Source: JAWLCG01 sp041687295
Lineage (GTDB): Bacteria; Planctomycetota; Phycisphaerae; SM23-33; FEN-1343
Direction: 5' to 3'
Assembly: GCA_041687295.1 (NCBI GenBank)
Contig: JAWLCG010000016.1
Location: forward strand, 1 to 29,608
DNA: 29,608 nucleotides
The position numbers and the translations under genes are program-made. The notes below the pieces were generated by a model. It was not told the origin of the DNA, ran no database searches, and was given only the letters and a program-made list of their open reading frames with translations. Each line of letters begins with the position of its first letter. The stretch's first letter is position 1. Below are positions 1-6,887 of the stretch, piece by piece.

Positions 1-1
1 C

Positions 2-82
2 CAGACCGGCAGCCGGGTCTACTGGCGATTCCGGACGGAGGACGCGCGAAACAAGCTGCACCACCTTTACCCAACAATCTAG
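2..82 (+). CDS. C-terminal fragment of an unidentified protein (cut by window edge)
   Basis: The frame is open from the window edge and ends at TAG 80-82. It gives 26 residues beginning QTGSRVYWRF and ending LHHLYPTI. The composition, with aromatic and charged residues and no Ala/Arg/Pro shadow pattern, looks more like real coding than the other frames here. I do not recognise the family and the fragment is too short to assign. It could equally be chance. The 160 bases between it and the next gene hold a short GGCGGGC-ATT-GCCCGCC palindrome near 136-152 and no clear promoter. Confidence 0.35.
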   Translation, partial: QTGSRVYWRFRTEDARNKLHHLYPTI

Positions 83-242
83 GCTGGCCGGTCTACTACT
101 GGGGACTATTCGGCGCTACCTGGTCCGCCAGCGCGGCGGGCATTGCCCGCCCTACTGGCTCTTCCCATTTGGCGCGCGAGGCCGTACTATCGGTGGCAAG
201 GGGCATTCGTGCACGGGGTTTGGCCCCTCGAAAGGAGCCGTC

Positions 243-1274
243 ATGGGACGCGGGGAACCGCTGATCCGCCAGTGGACACTGCTGCGGGTGCTGCAGTCGA
301 ATCGGTACGGGCTGCCGGTGGACGAGCTGGCCGGCCGGCTGGAGTGCAGCGGCCGACAGGTCCAGCGCGACCTGCGGGTGCTGGAGCTGGTGGGCTTTCC
401 CGTCGACCACCGGGAGGGGGACTTCGGCAAGCGGTTCTGGACCCTTCGGCCGGGGTTCCTCGACTCCGACGGCCTGGTCCTGTCGATGACCGAGGCCCTG
501 AGCCTGTTCCTCAGCCAGCAGCTGCTGCTACCGCTGGCGGGCACGGTCTTCGGCGAGGGCCTGGGTCGGCTGATGGACAAGACCCGCGCCCTGCTGCCGC
601 CGACGGCCCTGGGCCACTTCCGCCAGCTCGAGCGGACGCTGCTGGTCAAGAGCGCCGTCCGCGGCGACTACAGTGGCCAGGCCGACGAGATCCGCACGCT
701 CAACCAGGCGGCCTCGGGCGGACGGGTGCTCCGCGTAGCCTACCACTCGGCCAGCCAGGACCGGCTCATCGAGACCGACTTCAGCCCCTACGGGCTGGTC
801 TACTTCGGCTCGAGCCTCTACTGCATCGGCCATCTGGCCGAGTACGACGAGGTCCGCACGCTCAAGGTCGATCGCTTCCGGGCCGTCGCGCCGACGGACC
901 GCTCGTTCTGCCGACCGGCCGACTTCTCGCTGGAGGCCTACACGCAGGGCAGCTTCGGCGTATTCACAGCCGGCAAGCCCCGGCCAATTCGCGTGCACTT
1001 CACCGGCTGGGCCGCCACGAATGTCCGCGAGCAGCGGTGGCACCCGACCCAGCGGATCGTCCGCGACGGGCCCGACGGCGTGCTGGCCGAGTTCGCCCTC
1101 GGCGACACCACCGAGTTTATCCGCTGGGTGCTGGGCTTCGGGCCCTGCGCCCGCGTGGTGGCGCCGGCCGATCTGGCCCGGACCGTCCGGCGGGAGCTGC
1201 AGGTCGCCCTGGCCGGCTACGACGCGCCGGCCTCGGCAAGGGCGAAACCCCGCGCCCAGGAAGCGGCGGTCTGA
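243..1274 (+). CDS. WYL-domain transcriptional regulator (HTH + WYL + WCX)
   Basis: This is a 343-residue protein of the YafY/PafC type, a family that usually represses or activates nearby genes in response to a ligand, often a nucleic acid or nucleotide. Residues about 5-60 form a DeoR-like winged HTH (VDELAGRLECSGRQVQRDL). Residues about 155-230 are the WYL domain, with the landmark PYGLVYFGSSLYCIGH and the following TLKVDRF. The C-terminal part from about 245 (PIRVHFTGW...) is the WCX extension. The name-giving W-Y-L triplet reads L-Y-C here, a common kind of departure. The ATG at 243 is set by AAAGGAG at 231-237. The next gene follows after 85 bp on the same strand. Its target is unknown; the neighbouring sbcDC genes are only a guess. 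The family call is firm. Confidence 0.88.
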   Translation: MGRGEPLIRQWTLLRVLQSNRYGLPVDELAGRLECSGRQVQRDLRVLELVGFPVDHREGDFGKRFWTLRPGFLDSDGLVLSMTEALSLFLSQQLLLPLAGTVFGEGLGRLMDKTRALLPPTALGHFRQLERTLLVKSAVRGDYSGQADEIRTLNQAASGGRVLRVAYHSASQDRLIETDFSPYGLVYFGSSLYCIGHLAEYDEVRTLKVDRFRAVAPTDRSFCRPADFSLEAYTQGSFGVFTAGKPRPIRVHFTGWAATNVREQRWHPTQRIVRDGPDGVLAEFALGDTTEFIRWVLGFGPCARVVAPADLARTVRRELQVALAGYDAPASARAKPRAQEAAV

Positions 1275-1359
1275 CCACACCTGTCACACCGACCGTGCTA
1301 CAATGCAGACAAGCCGGCCCGGCGGATCGGGCTGGGGCAGTCCGAAAGGAGGCGGACCG

Positions 1360-1593
1360 ATGGCTGTACCATTCCCGGTGGTGATCTGGAAGCTGCAGAA
1401 GGAAGACGAGGGCTACCCCCAGGGCGCCCGCTACCGCGTCAACGACGTCGACGGCGGGGAGTTCTTCTTCCGTCGGCTCATGGACGCCAAGGCCTTCCTC
1501 AAGATCCACGGCATGGTCCAGGTCGGCCATGAGGACATGCTCCGCCTCCGCCACGCCCTGCGCCGCCACCGGGGCCGCGACGAGCGGCAGTGA
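1360..1593 (+). CDS. Small protein of unknown function (77 aa)
   Basis: The ATG at 1360 follows a strong Shine-Dalgarno, AAAGGAGG at 1345-1352, with a 7-nt gap, and a TACAAT -10-like hexamer lies at 1299-1304. The product starts MAVPFPVVIWKLQKEDEG and ends in an Arg/His-rich tail (RLRHALRRHRGRDERQ). It has no signal peptide or membrane segment. The middle (ARYRVNDVDGGEFFFRRLMDAKAFLK) looks like a small alpha/beta fold. I do not recognise a family. The RBS and sensible composition argue that it is a real gene. It stands alone between the WYL regulator and sbcD, separated from sbcD by over 300 bp of repeats. Confidence 0.7.
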   Translation: MAVPFPVVIWKLQKEDEGYPQGARYRVNDVDGGEFFFRRLMDAKAFLKIHGMVQVGHEDMLRLRHALRRHRGRDERQ

Positions 1594-1599
1594 GAGCGG

Positions 1600-1630
1600 C
1601 GCCGACGCCCGGGGGGAGCCGGGATCGGCG
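1600..1630 (+). terminator. Possible terminator hairpin after the 77-aa ORF
   Basis: CGCCGA plus CCCGG on the left pair with CCGGG plus TCGGCG on the right around a GGGGAG loop, with a small internal bulge. It begins 7 nt after the stop codon. No T-tract follows, so it is either a Rho-independent terminator of weak type or just an mRNA-end stem. Confidence 0.35.
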
Positions 1631-1650
1631 TCGCACGCCCCGTCCGAGAA

Positions 1651-1674
1651 GCCCACGCAAGGCATTGCGTGGGC
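1651..1674. repeat. GGCA-loop hairpin repeat, copy 1
   Basis: A perfect 10-bp stem (GCCCACGCAA with TTGCGTGGGC) closes a GGCA tetraloop. Two further copies at 12623-12646 and 17271-17294 have the same loop and compensated stem changes, so this is an interspersed REP-like repeat and not a chance hairpin. Confidence 0.75.
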
Positions 1675-1726
1675 GTGGAAAGACAGCGCCAAGGCACCCA
1701 AAGGCGCCTTAGCACTACAATGTCCG

Positions 1727-1798
1727 ACGCAGTGACGCAGTGACGAACCAACCGATTAACGAATTAACCGGTTAACTGGTTAATTGGTTAACCCGTCC
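1727..1798. repeat. Degenerate 8-bp tandem array (GTTAAC-rich)
   Basis: Read in steps of eight from 1727 the units are GACGCAGT, GACGCAGT, GACGAACC, AACCGATT, AACGAATT, AACCGGTT, AACTGGTT, AATTGGTT and AACCCGTC. Adjacent units differ by only a few bases. The array is AT-rich in a very GC-rich genome and contains GTTAAC and AACCGGTT palindromes. It lies between the 77-aa ORF and sbcD, ending 122 bp before the sbcD start. Function unknown. The rest of the interval to 1904 shows nothing else I can name. Confidence 0.6.
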
Positions 1799-1920
1799 TC
1801 CCCTCCCCGGCGTCACCATTTTCGCACTCGGCGCGTGACAGGCGGCCGCCGGCATGGTAAAGGGTCTGTTCGGTAGGGGCCCCGGCCGGCGGGGCCGGGC
1901 TGGCGAAGGAGGAGCGATTC

Positions 1921-3078
1921 GTGAGGTTCCTGCACACGGCCGACTGGCACCTGGGGCGCTCGCTCCACGGGGCAAGCCTGATCGAGGACCAGGCGCACCT
2001 GCTGGATCAGCTGGTGGCGCTGGCCCGCGAGCAGCGGCCTGACGCGGTGCTGGTCGCCGGCGACGTCTACGACCGCGGCGTGCCGCCCCGCGAGGCCATC
2101 GAGCTGCTCGACGAGACGCTCTGCCGGCTCGTGCTGGAGGTGGGCTGCGCGGTGGTGCTCATCGCCGGCAACCACGACAGCGCGGACCGCCTGGCCTTCG
2201 GCTCACGCATCCTCCGCGACCGCGGCCTGCACATCCTGGGCCATCCCGGCCCCGACTCGGCGGGCCTGGAGCTCGCCGACGCCCACGGGCCCGTGCGGGT
2301 CTACCCGGTGCCCTACGCCGAGCCGGCCATCGTCCGCCACCGCTTCGACCAGCACGACCTGCAGGGCCATCAGGCCGCCATGCAGTGCCTGCTGGAGGGC
2401 ATCTGGAGCCGTCACCCCCGCGGTGCCCGGGCCCTGGCCGTCGCCCACTGCTTCGTCGCCGGCGGTACGGCCAGCGAATCGGAAAGGCCCCTGTCGGTCG
2501 GCGGGGCCGGCGCGGTCGACCCGAGCGTCTTCGAGGGCTTCCACTACGTCGCCCTGGGCCACCTGCATCGGCCTCAGCGGTGTGGCGGCAACGGGCACGT
2601 CCGCTACAGCGGCTCGCTGATGCGGTACAGCTTCAGCGAGGTCGACCACGACAAGGCCGTGCTGGCCGTCGAGATGGGCCCCGACGGGGCGTGCAGCGTC
2701 ACCGAAGTCGCCCTGAGCCCCCTCCGGCAGGTGCGGCGGGTCCGCGGGCTGCTGGCCGACCTGCTGGCCGAGGCCGCCGACGGGCCGGGCCGCGACGACT
2801 ACCTCATGGTCACGCTGGACAACCGCGAGCCGGTCTTCGACGCCATGGGCAAGCTCCGCGAGGTCTACCCCAACGTACTGCACGTCGAAAGGCCCCTGAT
2901 GGCCGGGGGCTCCCACAGCTCGGCCGAGCGGCTCGACCACCGCCGACTCGGCGAGCTGGAGCTGTTCGAGGCCTTCTTCCGCCAGGTGACCGACGAGGAG
3001 CTTACCGCCGAGCAGCGGGCCGCCTTCGTCCGCATCGCCGAAGGTGTCCGCCGCCAGCAGCAGGAGCTCGACGCGTGA
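1921..3078 (+). CDS. sbcD: Exonuclease subunit SbcD (Mre11 family)
   Basis: SbcD is the Mn-dependent nuclease subunit of the SbcCD complex, which cuts hairpins and protein-blocked DNA ends. The 385-residue product has the calcineurin-like phosphoesterase motifs in order: HTADWHLG (D8, H10), VAGDVYDRG (D48), IAGNHDSADR (N84, H85, D86), then HCFVAGG and ALGHLHRPQ. Length is usual for the family. The GTG at 1921 is chosen because GAAGGAGGAG at 1905-1914 sits at the right distance and the HTADWH motif follows at once. Its stop overlaps the sbcC start by four bases (GTGA), so the two are translationally coupled. Cytoplasmic, acts at replication forks and palindromes. The call is firm. Confidence 0.95.
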   Translation: MRFLHTADWHLGRSLHGASLIEDQAHLLDQLVALAREQRPDAVLVAGDVYDRGVPPREAIELLDETLCRLVLEVGCAVVLIAGNHDSADRLAFGSRILRDRGLHILGHPGPDSAGLELADAHGPVRVYPVPYAEPAIVRHRFDQHDLQGHQAAMQCLLEGIWSRHPRGARALAVAHCFVAGGTASESERPLSVGGAGAVDPSVFEGFHYVALGHLHRPQRCGGNGHVRYSGSLMRYSFSEVDHDKAVLAVEMGPDGACSVTEVALSPLRQVRRVRGLLADLLAEAADGPGRDDYLMVTLDNREPVFDAMGKLREVYPNVLHVERPLMAGGSHSSAERLDHRRLGELELFEAFFRQVTDEELTAEQRAAFVRIAEGVRRQQQELDA

Positions 3079-6000
3079 AGCCCCTTCGCCTGACGATGTG
3101 CGCCTTCGGGCCCTACCCCCGCGAGCAGGTGCTCGACTTCGCCGAGCTCCGCGGCCAATCGCTGTTCCTGATCACCGGGCCGACCGGCTCGGGCAAGACC
3201 ACCGTGCTCGACGCGATCTGCTTCGCCCTCTACGGCGACACCTCGGGCCTCGAGCGCGACGGCGCCCAGATGCGCAGCCAGCACAGCGCACCGGCCACCG
3301 CCACGGAGGTGACCTTCGACTTCGCCCTGGGCTCTCAGAGCTACCGCGTGAAGCGCAACCCCGCCTACGAACGGCCCAAGCTGCGCGGCGAGGGCACCAC
3401 CACCGAGGCCGCCTCCGCCCGGCTCTGGCGGCGGACCGGCGTGAGCGACCCAGCCGACGACGGCGTGCCCCTGGCCACCAAGGCCTCCGAGGTGACGGCC
3501 GAGGTCGAAAAGCTGCTGGGCTTCCGCAGCGAGCAGTTCCGCCAGGTCGTCGTCCTGCCGCAGGGGCAGTTCCGCAAGCTGCTGATGGCCAGCGTGCCCG
3601 AGCGCGAGGCCATCCTCGAGGCCCTGTTCCAGACGAGCCTCTACCGCCTCATGGAGCAGGCCCTCAAGCGGGCCAGCAAGGACCTGTTCGACCAGCTGGG
3701 CCAACTGCGTACCGCGCGCGATCGCACGCTGGAGATGGCCGGCGTCGAGGCCGATGCCGAGTTGCGGGCCCGGCTGAGCGAACTGGAGGCGCAGGCGAAG
3801 AGCGCCGAGGCCGAGCTCGCCCGCCTGCGGACGCTGCAGACGCAAGCCGACGCGGCGCTGGTGCAGGGCCGGCAGGCCGACGCCCGTCTCCGCGAGCGCG
3901 ACGAGGCCCAGGCGGCGCTGGCCGCCCTGGAGGCCCGGCGCGAGGCCATCGAGCACAGCGCCGCCCGGCTGGATCGCGCCCGCCGGGCCGCCGGCCTGCG
4001 CGATCTGGAGGCCCAGGCCGCTGGGCGGGCCCGCGAGGGCCAGGCCGCCCAGGTGGAGCTCGCGCAGGCCCGAACCGCCCTGCAGCTCGCCGAGCAGGCC
4101 CAGGCCCTCGCCCACGAACACCACCAGCGCCAGCAGGGGCGCCGGGGCGAGCTGGAAAGGCTGCGTCAGCGGGTCGATCGGTTGGCACAGCTGACCGAGC
4201 AGGTCAAGGCACTGGCCTCGTCGCAGGTGCAGCTGGACTTGGCCCGCCAGCGGGTGACGATGCTCGCCGGTCAGCGGTCGGCCGCCGACGAGGTCCTGCT
4301 TCGGCTGGACCGCGAGCTCGCCGCCGCCCAGGCCGAGCTGGCCACGCAGGCTCGGCTGGCCGACCAGCTCGCCGCCCGCCGGCTGGAGCACGACCAGGCC
4401 CGCCAGGTGTGTGAGGGTCGCCGGCGGCTCGAGGAGCTCTCCGCCCAGGCCGATCGGCTGACGCGCGACGCGGCCCGGGCCGACCGGGCCGTCCAGGCCG
4501 CCCAGACGAAGCTCGACCAGGCCGTCGAGGCCCTGCACGCGATGGAGCAGGCCTTCCATGCCGGCTCGGCCGCCCTGCTGGCACGCCAGCTCGAGCCGAA
4601 CCAGCCCTGCCCCGTGTGCGGCTCGACGCACCACCCCGCCCCAGCCGTCGGGGCCGAGACCGACATCCCCGACGCCAGCGCCGTCGAGCAGCAGCGGCAG
4701 GCCCTTCGGCCTCTCGACGCCGCCCTGCGCCAGGCCGAGGCCAAACACCGCGAGCGGAGCCAACAGCTCGCCGTCGCCCAGGCCCAGCGGGAGGCGCTGG
4801 TCGAGGCCCTCAACGGCCAGGCCCAGACCGACCCGGCCGAGCTGGCGGCCCGGGCCGAGGCGCTCGCCGCCGCCGTCGCCCAGTCGCAGCAGGCCGCGGG
4901 CCAGGTGCAGGCCCTCGCCGACCGCATCGAGGCCCTCAAGGTCCGCCAGTCGACCGGGGCCCAGAAGGGCAAGAGCCTCGCCGGCGACTTGGAGGACGCC
5001 CGGGCCGCCCAGGAGAAGCTCTCCGGCCAGCTCGAGCAGCAGCAGCGGGCCGTGCCGGAGGACCTCCGCGATGCCGCCGCCCTCGCCGCCGCCCAGCGCC
5101 AGGCCGCCGCCGAGTTGGCCGAGCTGGAGCAGGCCCTGACGCAGGCCGAGGCCGCCGCCGCCGAGTCCGCCCGCGCCCTGGCCGCCCGCCAGGCCGCCGC
5201 CGAGTCCGCCCGCAAGGCCCTGGCCCAGGCCCAGGCCGCCGCCGGGTCGGCCGAGCAGGCCTTCGCCGCCCGCCTGGGCGAGGCCGGCTTCGCCGATGCC
5301 GCCGACTATGCGGCCGCCCGCCTCGACCAGGCCGCCCTGGCCCAGCTCGACCGGGCCGTCCGCGACTACCACGAGGCCCTCGCCGGCGCCCGCGACCGCG
5401 CCCAGCGTGCCGGGGCCGGGGCCGACGGCATCGCCCCGCCCGACCTGCCCGCCCTGCAGACCGCCGCCACCAAGGCCGACGCCGCCGTGGAGACCGCCGT
5501 CGCCGCCCGCCAGGACCTCCAGGGCCAGCTCGCCCAGAACCGCCGATGGCTCGACGCCCTGGACCGCGACGCCGCCCGCTCGGCCCGGCTGGACGCCGAG
5601 TACGCCACCCTTGGCCGACTCGCCGAGGTCGCCGGCGGCACCAACGCCCAGCGGCTCACCTTCGGGCGCTTCGTGCTGGGGGCGCTGCTGGACGACGTGC
5701 TGGGGGCGGCCTCGCAACGGCTGGCCATCATGAGCAAGGGCCGATACCTCCTCCAGCGCCGCCGCGACCCCGTCGACCTCCGCCGACCGGCCGGCCTGGA
5801 CCTGGAGGTCCACGACGCCTACACCGGCCAGACCCGCCCGGCCGGCACCCTCTCCGGCGGCGAGAGCTTTTTGGCCGCCCTGTCGTTGGCGCTGGGTCTG
5901 GCCGACGTGGTGCAGAGCTACGCCGGCGGCATCCGCCTGGACACGATCTTCATCGACGAGGGCTTCGGCAGCCTCGACAGCGAGGCCCTCGACGACGCCC

Positions 6001-6143
6001 TCCGCGCCCTGGTCGAGCTGCAGGAGGCCGGCCGAATGGTCGGCATCATCTCCCACGTCGGCGAGCTCCGCGAACGCATCGACGCCCGCCTCGAAGTCAC
6101 GCTCGGCAAGACCGGCTCGACCGCCCGCTTCGTCTGCCCGTAA
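3075..6143 (+). CDS. sbcC: Exonuclease subunit SbcC (Rad50-like SMC ATPase)
   Basis: The 1022-residue product is the ATPase partner of SbcD. Walker A GPTGSGKTT lies at residues 35-43. Two very long Ala/Gln/Glu/Arg coiled coils flank a zinc hook with CPVCG at residues 512-516 (Cys512, Cys515). The ABC signature LSGGES is at 926-931, and Walker B with its catalytic acid, DTIFIDEGFGSLD, is at 956-968. The GTG at 3075 is chosen because it overlaps the sbcD stop and puts the usual MCAFGPY N-terminus at residue 8. Upstream in-frame codons are only a shadow of sbcD. The coil-forming half is extremely Ala-rich, as expected at this GC content. No frameshift seen. Confidence 0.95.
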   Translation: MKPLRLTMCAFGPYPREQVLDFAELRGQSLFLITGPTGSGKTTVLDAICFALYGDTSGLERDGAQMRSQHSAPATATEVTFDFALGSQSYRVKRNPAYERPKLRGEGTTTEAASARLWRRTGVSDPADDGVPLATKASEVTAEVEKLLGFRSEQFRQVVVLPQGQFRKLLMASVPEREAILEALFQTSLYRLMEQALKRASKDLFDQLGQLRTARDRTLEMAGVEADAELRARLSELEAQAKSAEAELARLRTLQTQADAALVQGRQADARLRERDEAQAALAALEARREAIEHSAARLDRARRAAGLRDLEAQAAGRAREGQAAQVELAQARTALQLAEQAQALAHEHHQRQQGRRGELERLRQRVDRLAQLTEQVKALASSQVQLDLARQRVTMLAGQRSAADEVLLRLDRELAAAQAELATQARLADQLAARRLEHDQARQVCEGRRRLEELSAQADRLTRDAARADRAVQAAQTKLDQAVEALHAMEQAFHAGSAALLARQLEPNQPCPVCGSTHHPAPAVGAETDIPDASAVEQQRQALRPLDAALRQAEAKHRERSQQLAVAQAQREALVEALNGQAQTDPAELAARAEALAAAVAQSQQAAGQVQALADRIEALKVRQSTGAQKGKSLAGDLEDARAAQEKLSGQLEQQQRAVPEDLRDAAALAAAQRQAAAELAELEQALTQAEAAAAESARALAARQAAAESARKALAQAQAAAGSAEQAFAARLGEAGFADAADYAAARLDQAALAQLDRAVRDYHEALAGARDRAQRAGAGADGIAPPDLPALQTAATKADAAVETAVAARQDLQGQLAQNRRWLDALDRDAARSARLDAEYATLGRLAEVAGGTNAQRLTFGRFVLGALLDDVLGAASQRLAIMSKGRYLLQRRRDPVDLRRPAGLDLEVHDAYTGQTRPAGTLSGGESFLAALSLALGLADVVQSYAGGIRLDTIFIDEGFGSLDSEALDDALRALVELQEAGRMVGIISHVGELRERIDARLEVTLGKTGSTARFVCP

Positions 6144-6205
6144 CTCGTAGGCTCTCTTTGAGCCCAGCGAGGCCCGGCGGGGAAGGCGCCCAAGGCAACG
6201 GGTGC

Positions 6206-6236
6206 CGTGGCTGCGCCGTCTGCAGCCACGTCTTCA
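6206..6236 (+). terminator. Hairpin, likely sbcDC terminator
   Basis: CGTGGCTGC at 6206-6214 pairs perfectly with GCAGCCACG at 6222-6230 around a 7-nt loop, followed by TCTTC. It lies 63 bp after the sbcC stop, and the tail is only modestly T-rich. Confidence 0.45.
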
Positions 6237-6295
6237 GGCCATCGCTGCCCTTTGGATACCCGAGATGCCAGACCGTTTGCCCACCGGACGTATGG

Positions 6296-6419
6296 CTGGG
6301 TGCCCCGGGCAAGCGGGGCGTCAGCACCGCTCGCCCGGTCGAGGGCGGAGGCGGTCCAGCCAGGCGGCCCGATATCCCGCCCCGGCCGGGCGAGCCTGCG
6401 GCTTGCCCGGGGCACCCAG
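6296..6419. repeat. Inverted-repeat element with CCCCGGGCAAGC ends
   Basis: CTGGGTGCCCCGGGCAAGC at 6296-6314 is the exact reverse complement of 6401-6419, a 19-bp perfect match across an 86-bp spacer. A second nested pair, GCTCGCCCGG and CCGGGCGAGC, lies inside. No ORF with credible composition is present. The core is shared with the element at 19104-19185. It is probably a small non-autonomous or REP/BIME-like element. The rest of 6144-6565 shows only minor hairpins. Confidence 0.6.
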
Positions 6420-6565
6420 AGCCGTGGACCCGCACATGCGTCAGCAAGGCGGTCCAACCTGGACAGTCCACTACTGGCTGTGACGGCGTCTGGCCGCCTC
6501 TGCCCAATGGGTCCCGCCACGTGAGGCGGACTGGACAAGAGGATCAGACTTTTCCGATACTTCCA

Positions 6566-6594
6566 TTGACGCCGCCAGGAGAGCGCGTTAGGAT
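6566..6594 (+). promoter_or_regulatory. Sigma70-like promoter, probably the original promoter of the PEP-CTERM gene
   Basis: TTGACG at 6566-6571 and TAGGAT at 6589-6594 are separated by exactly 17 bp. The next plus-strand gene is the PEP-CTERM protein at 8771. If the intron 6809-8757 is removed, the distance from here to that start codon shrinks to about 230 bp. The 200-bp leader between the promoter and the intron holds no ORF I would support. This is inference from sequence only. Confidence 0.5.
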
Positions 6595-6811
6595 TTAGCT
6601 GGACACGCAGGCAAAGGGGACCGCGGGCGCAACATAAGCGCCGACAGAGAGCTGTGACATTCGGGCAGTTGTTATTCGATTCCGATTACTGATCCCTGGT
6701 TCTTTTGCGTTTCGCCACCGCCCGCCCTCCCCGCCTATTCATTCCGCATAGCCGCCTGCGCGCCCGGACGGTCGCACTCTGTCCGCGCAGGGACCTTTTT
6801 AGGTCTGAGTC

Positions 6812-6846
6812 GGAGTAGGGATGCCCCTTGACGGGGCACCCCCTCC
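6812..6846 (-). ncRNA. Group II intron domain VI with branch-point A
   Basis: On the minus strand GGAG plus GGGGTGCCCC pair with GGGGCATCCC plus CTCC around a 5-nt loop. A two-base bulge (T6817, A6816) interrupts the 3' arm. The unpaired A6816 is the expected lariat branch point, 7 nt before the intron end. Confidence 0.8.
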
Positions 6847-6848
6847 AC

Positions 6849-6883
6849 AGATCCGGACTGGCGGAACTACCGCATCCGGCTCT
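6849..6883 (-). ncRNA. Group II intron domain V (catalytic hairpin)
   Basis: The minus strand begins AGAGCCGGATGCGG and ends CAGTCCGGATCT. The outer arms pair around the family's AGC catalytic triad, and the inner GCGG/CCGC helix closes a short loop. Size (about 34 nt) and layout fit domain V. It starts five bases beyond the end of the maturase ORF. Confidence 0.85.
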
Positions 6884-6887
6884 TGCC

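Noticed and set aside
2865..6056. Very long open frame (1063 codons) on the strand opposite sbcC
   Set aside because: It mirrors the sbcC coding frame in a GC-rich gene, is made of Gly/Leu/Gln-rich low-complexity residues, and has no motif. sbcC has all expected motifs on the plus strand.
6202..6524. Two short overlapping ORFs in the region after sbcC
   Set aside because: They run through the inverted-repeat element, are Arg/Pro/Gly-rich and have no RBS.
6600..6700. Leader resembling a c-di-GMP-I (GEMM) riboswitch (CACGCAGGCAAAG, then GCGCAAC)
   Set aside because: Only scattered pieces match. I could not build the P1-P2-P3 helices or find the tetraloop receptor, so this is not supported. 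A covariance-model search with the GEMM-I family would settle it.
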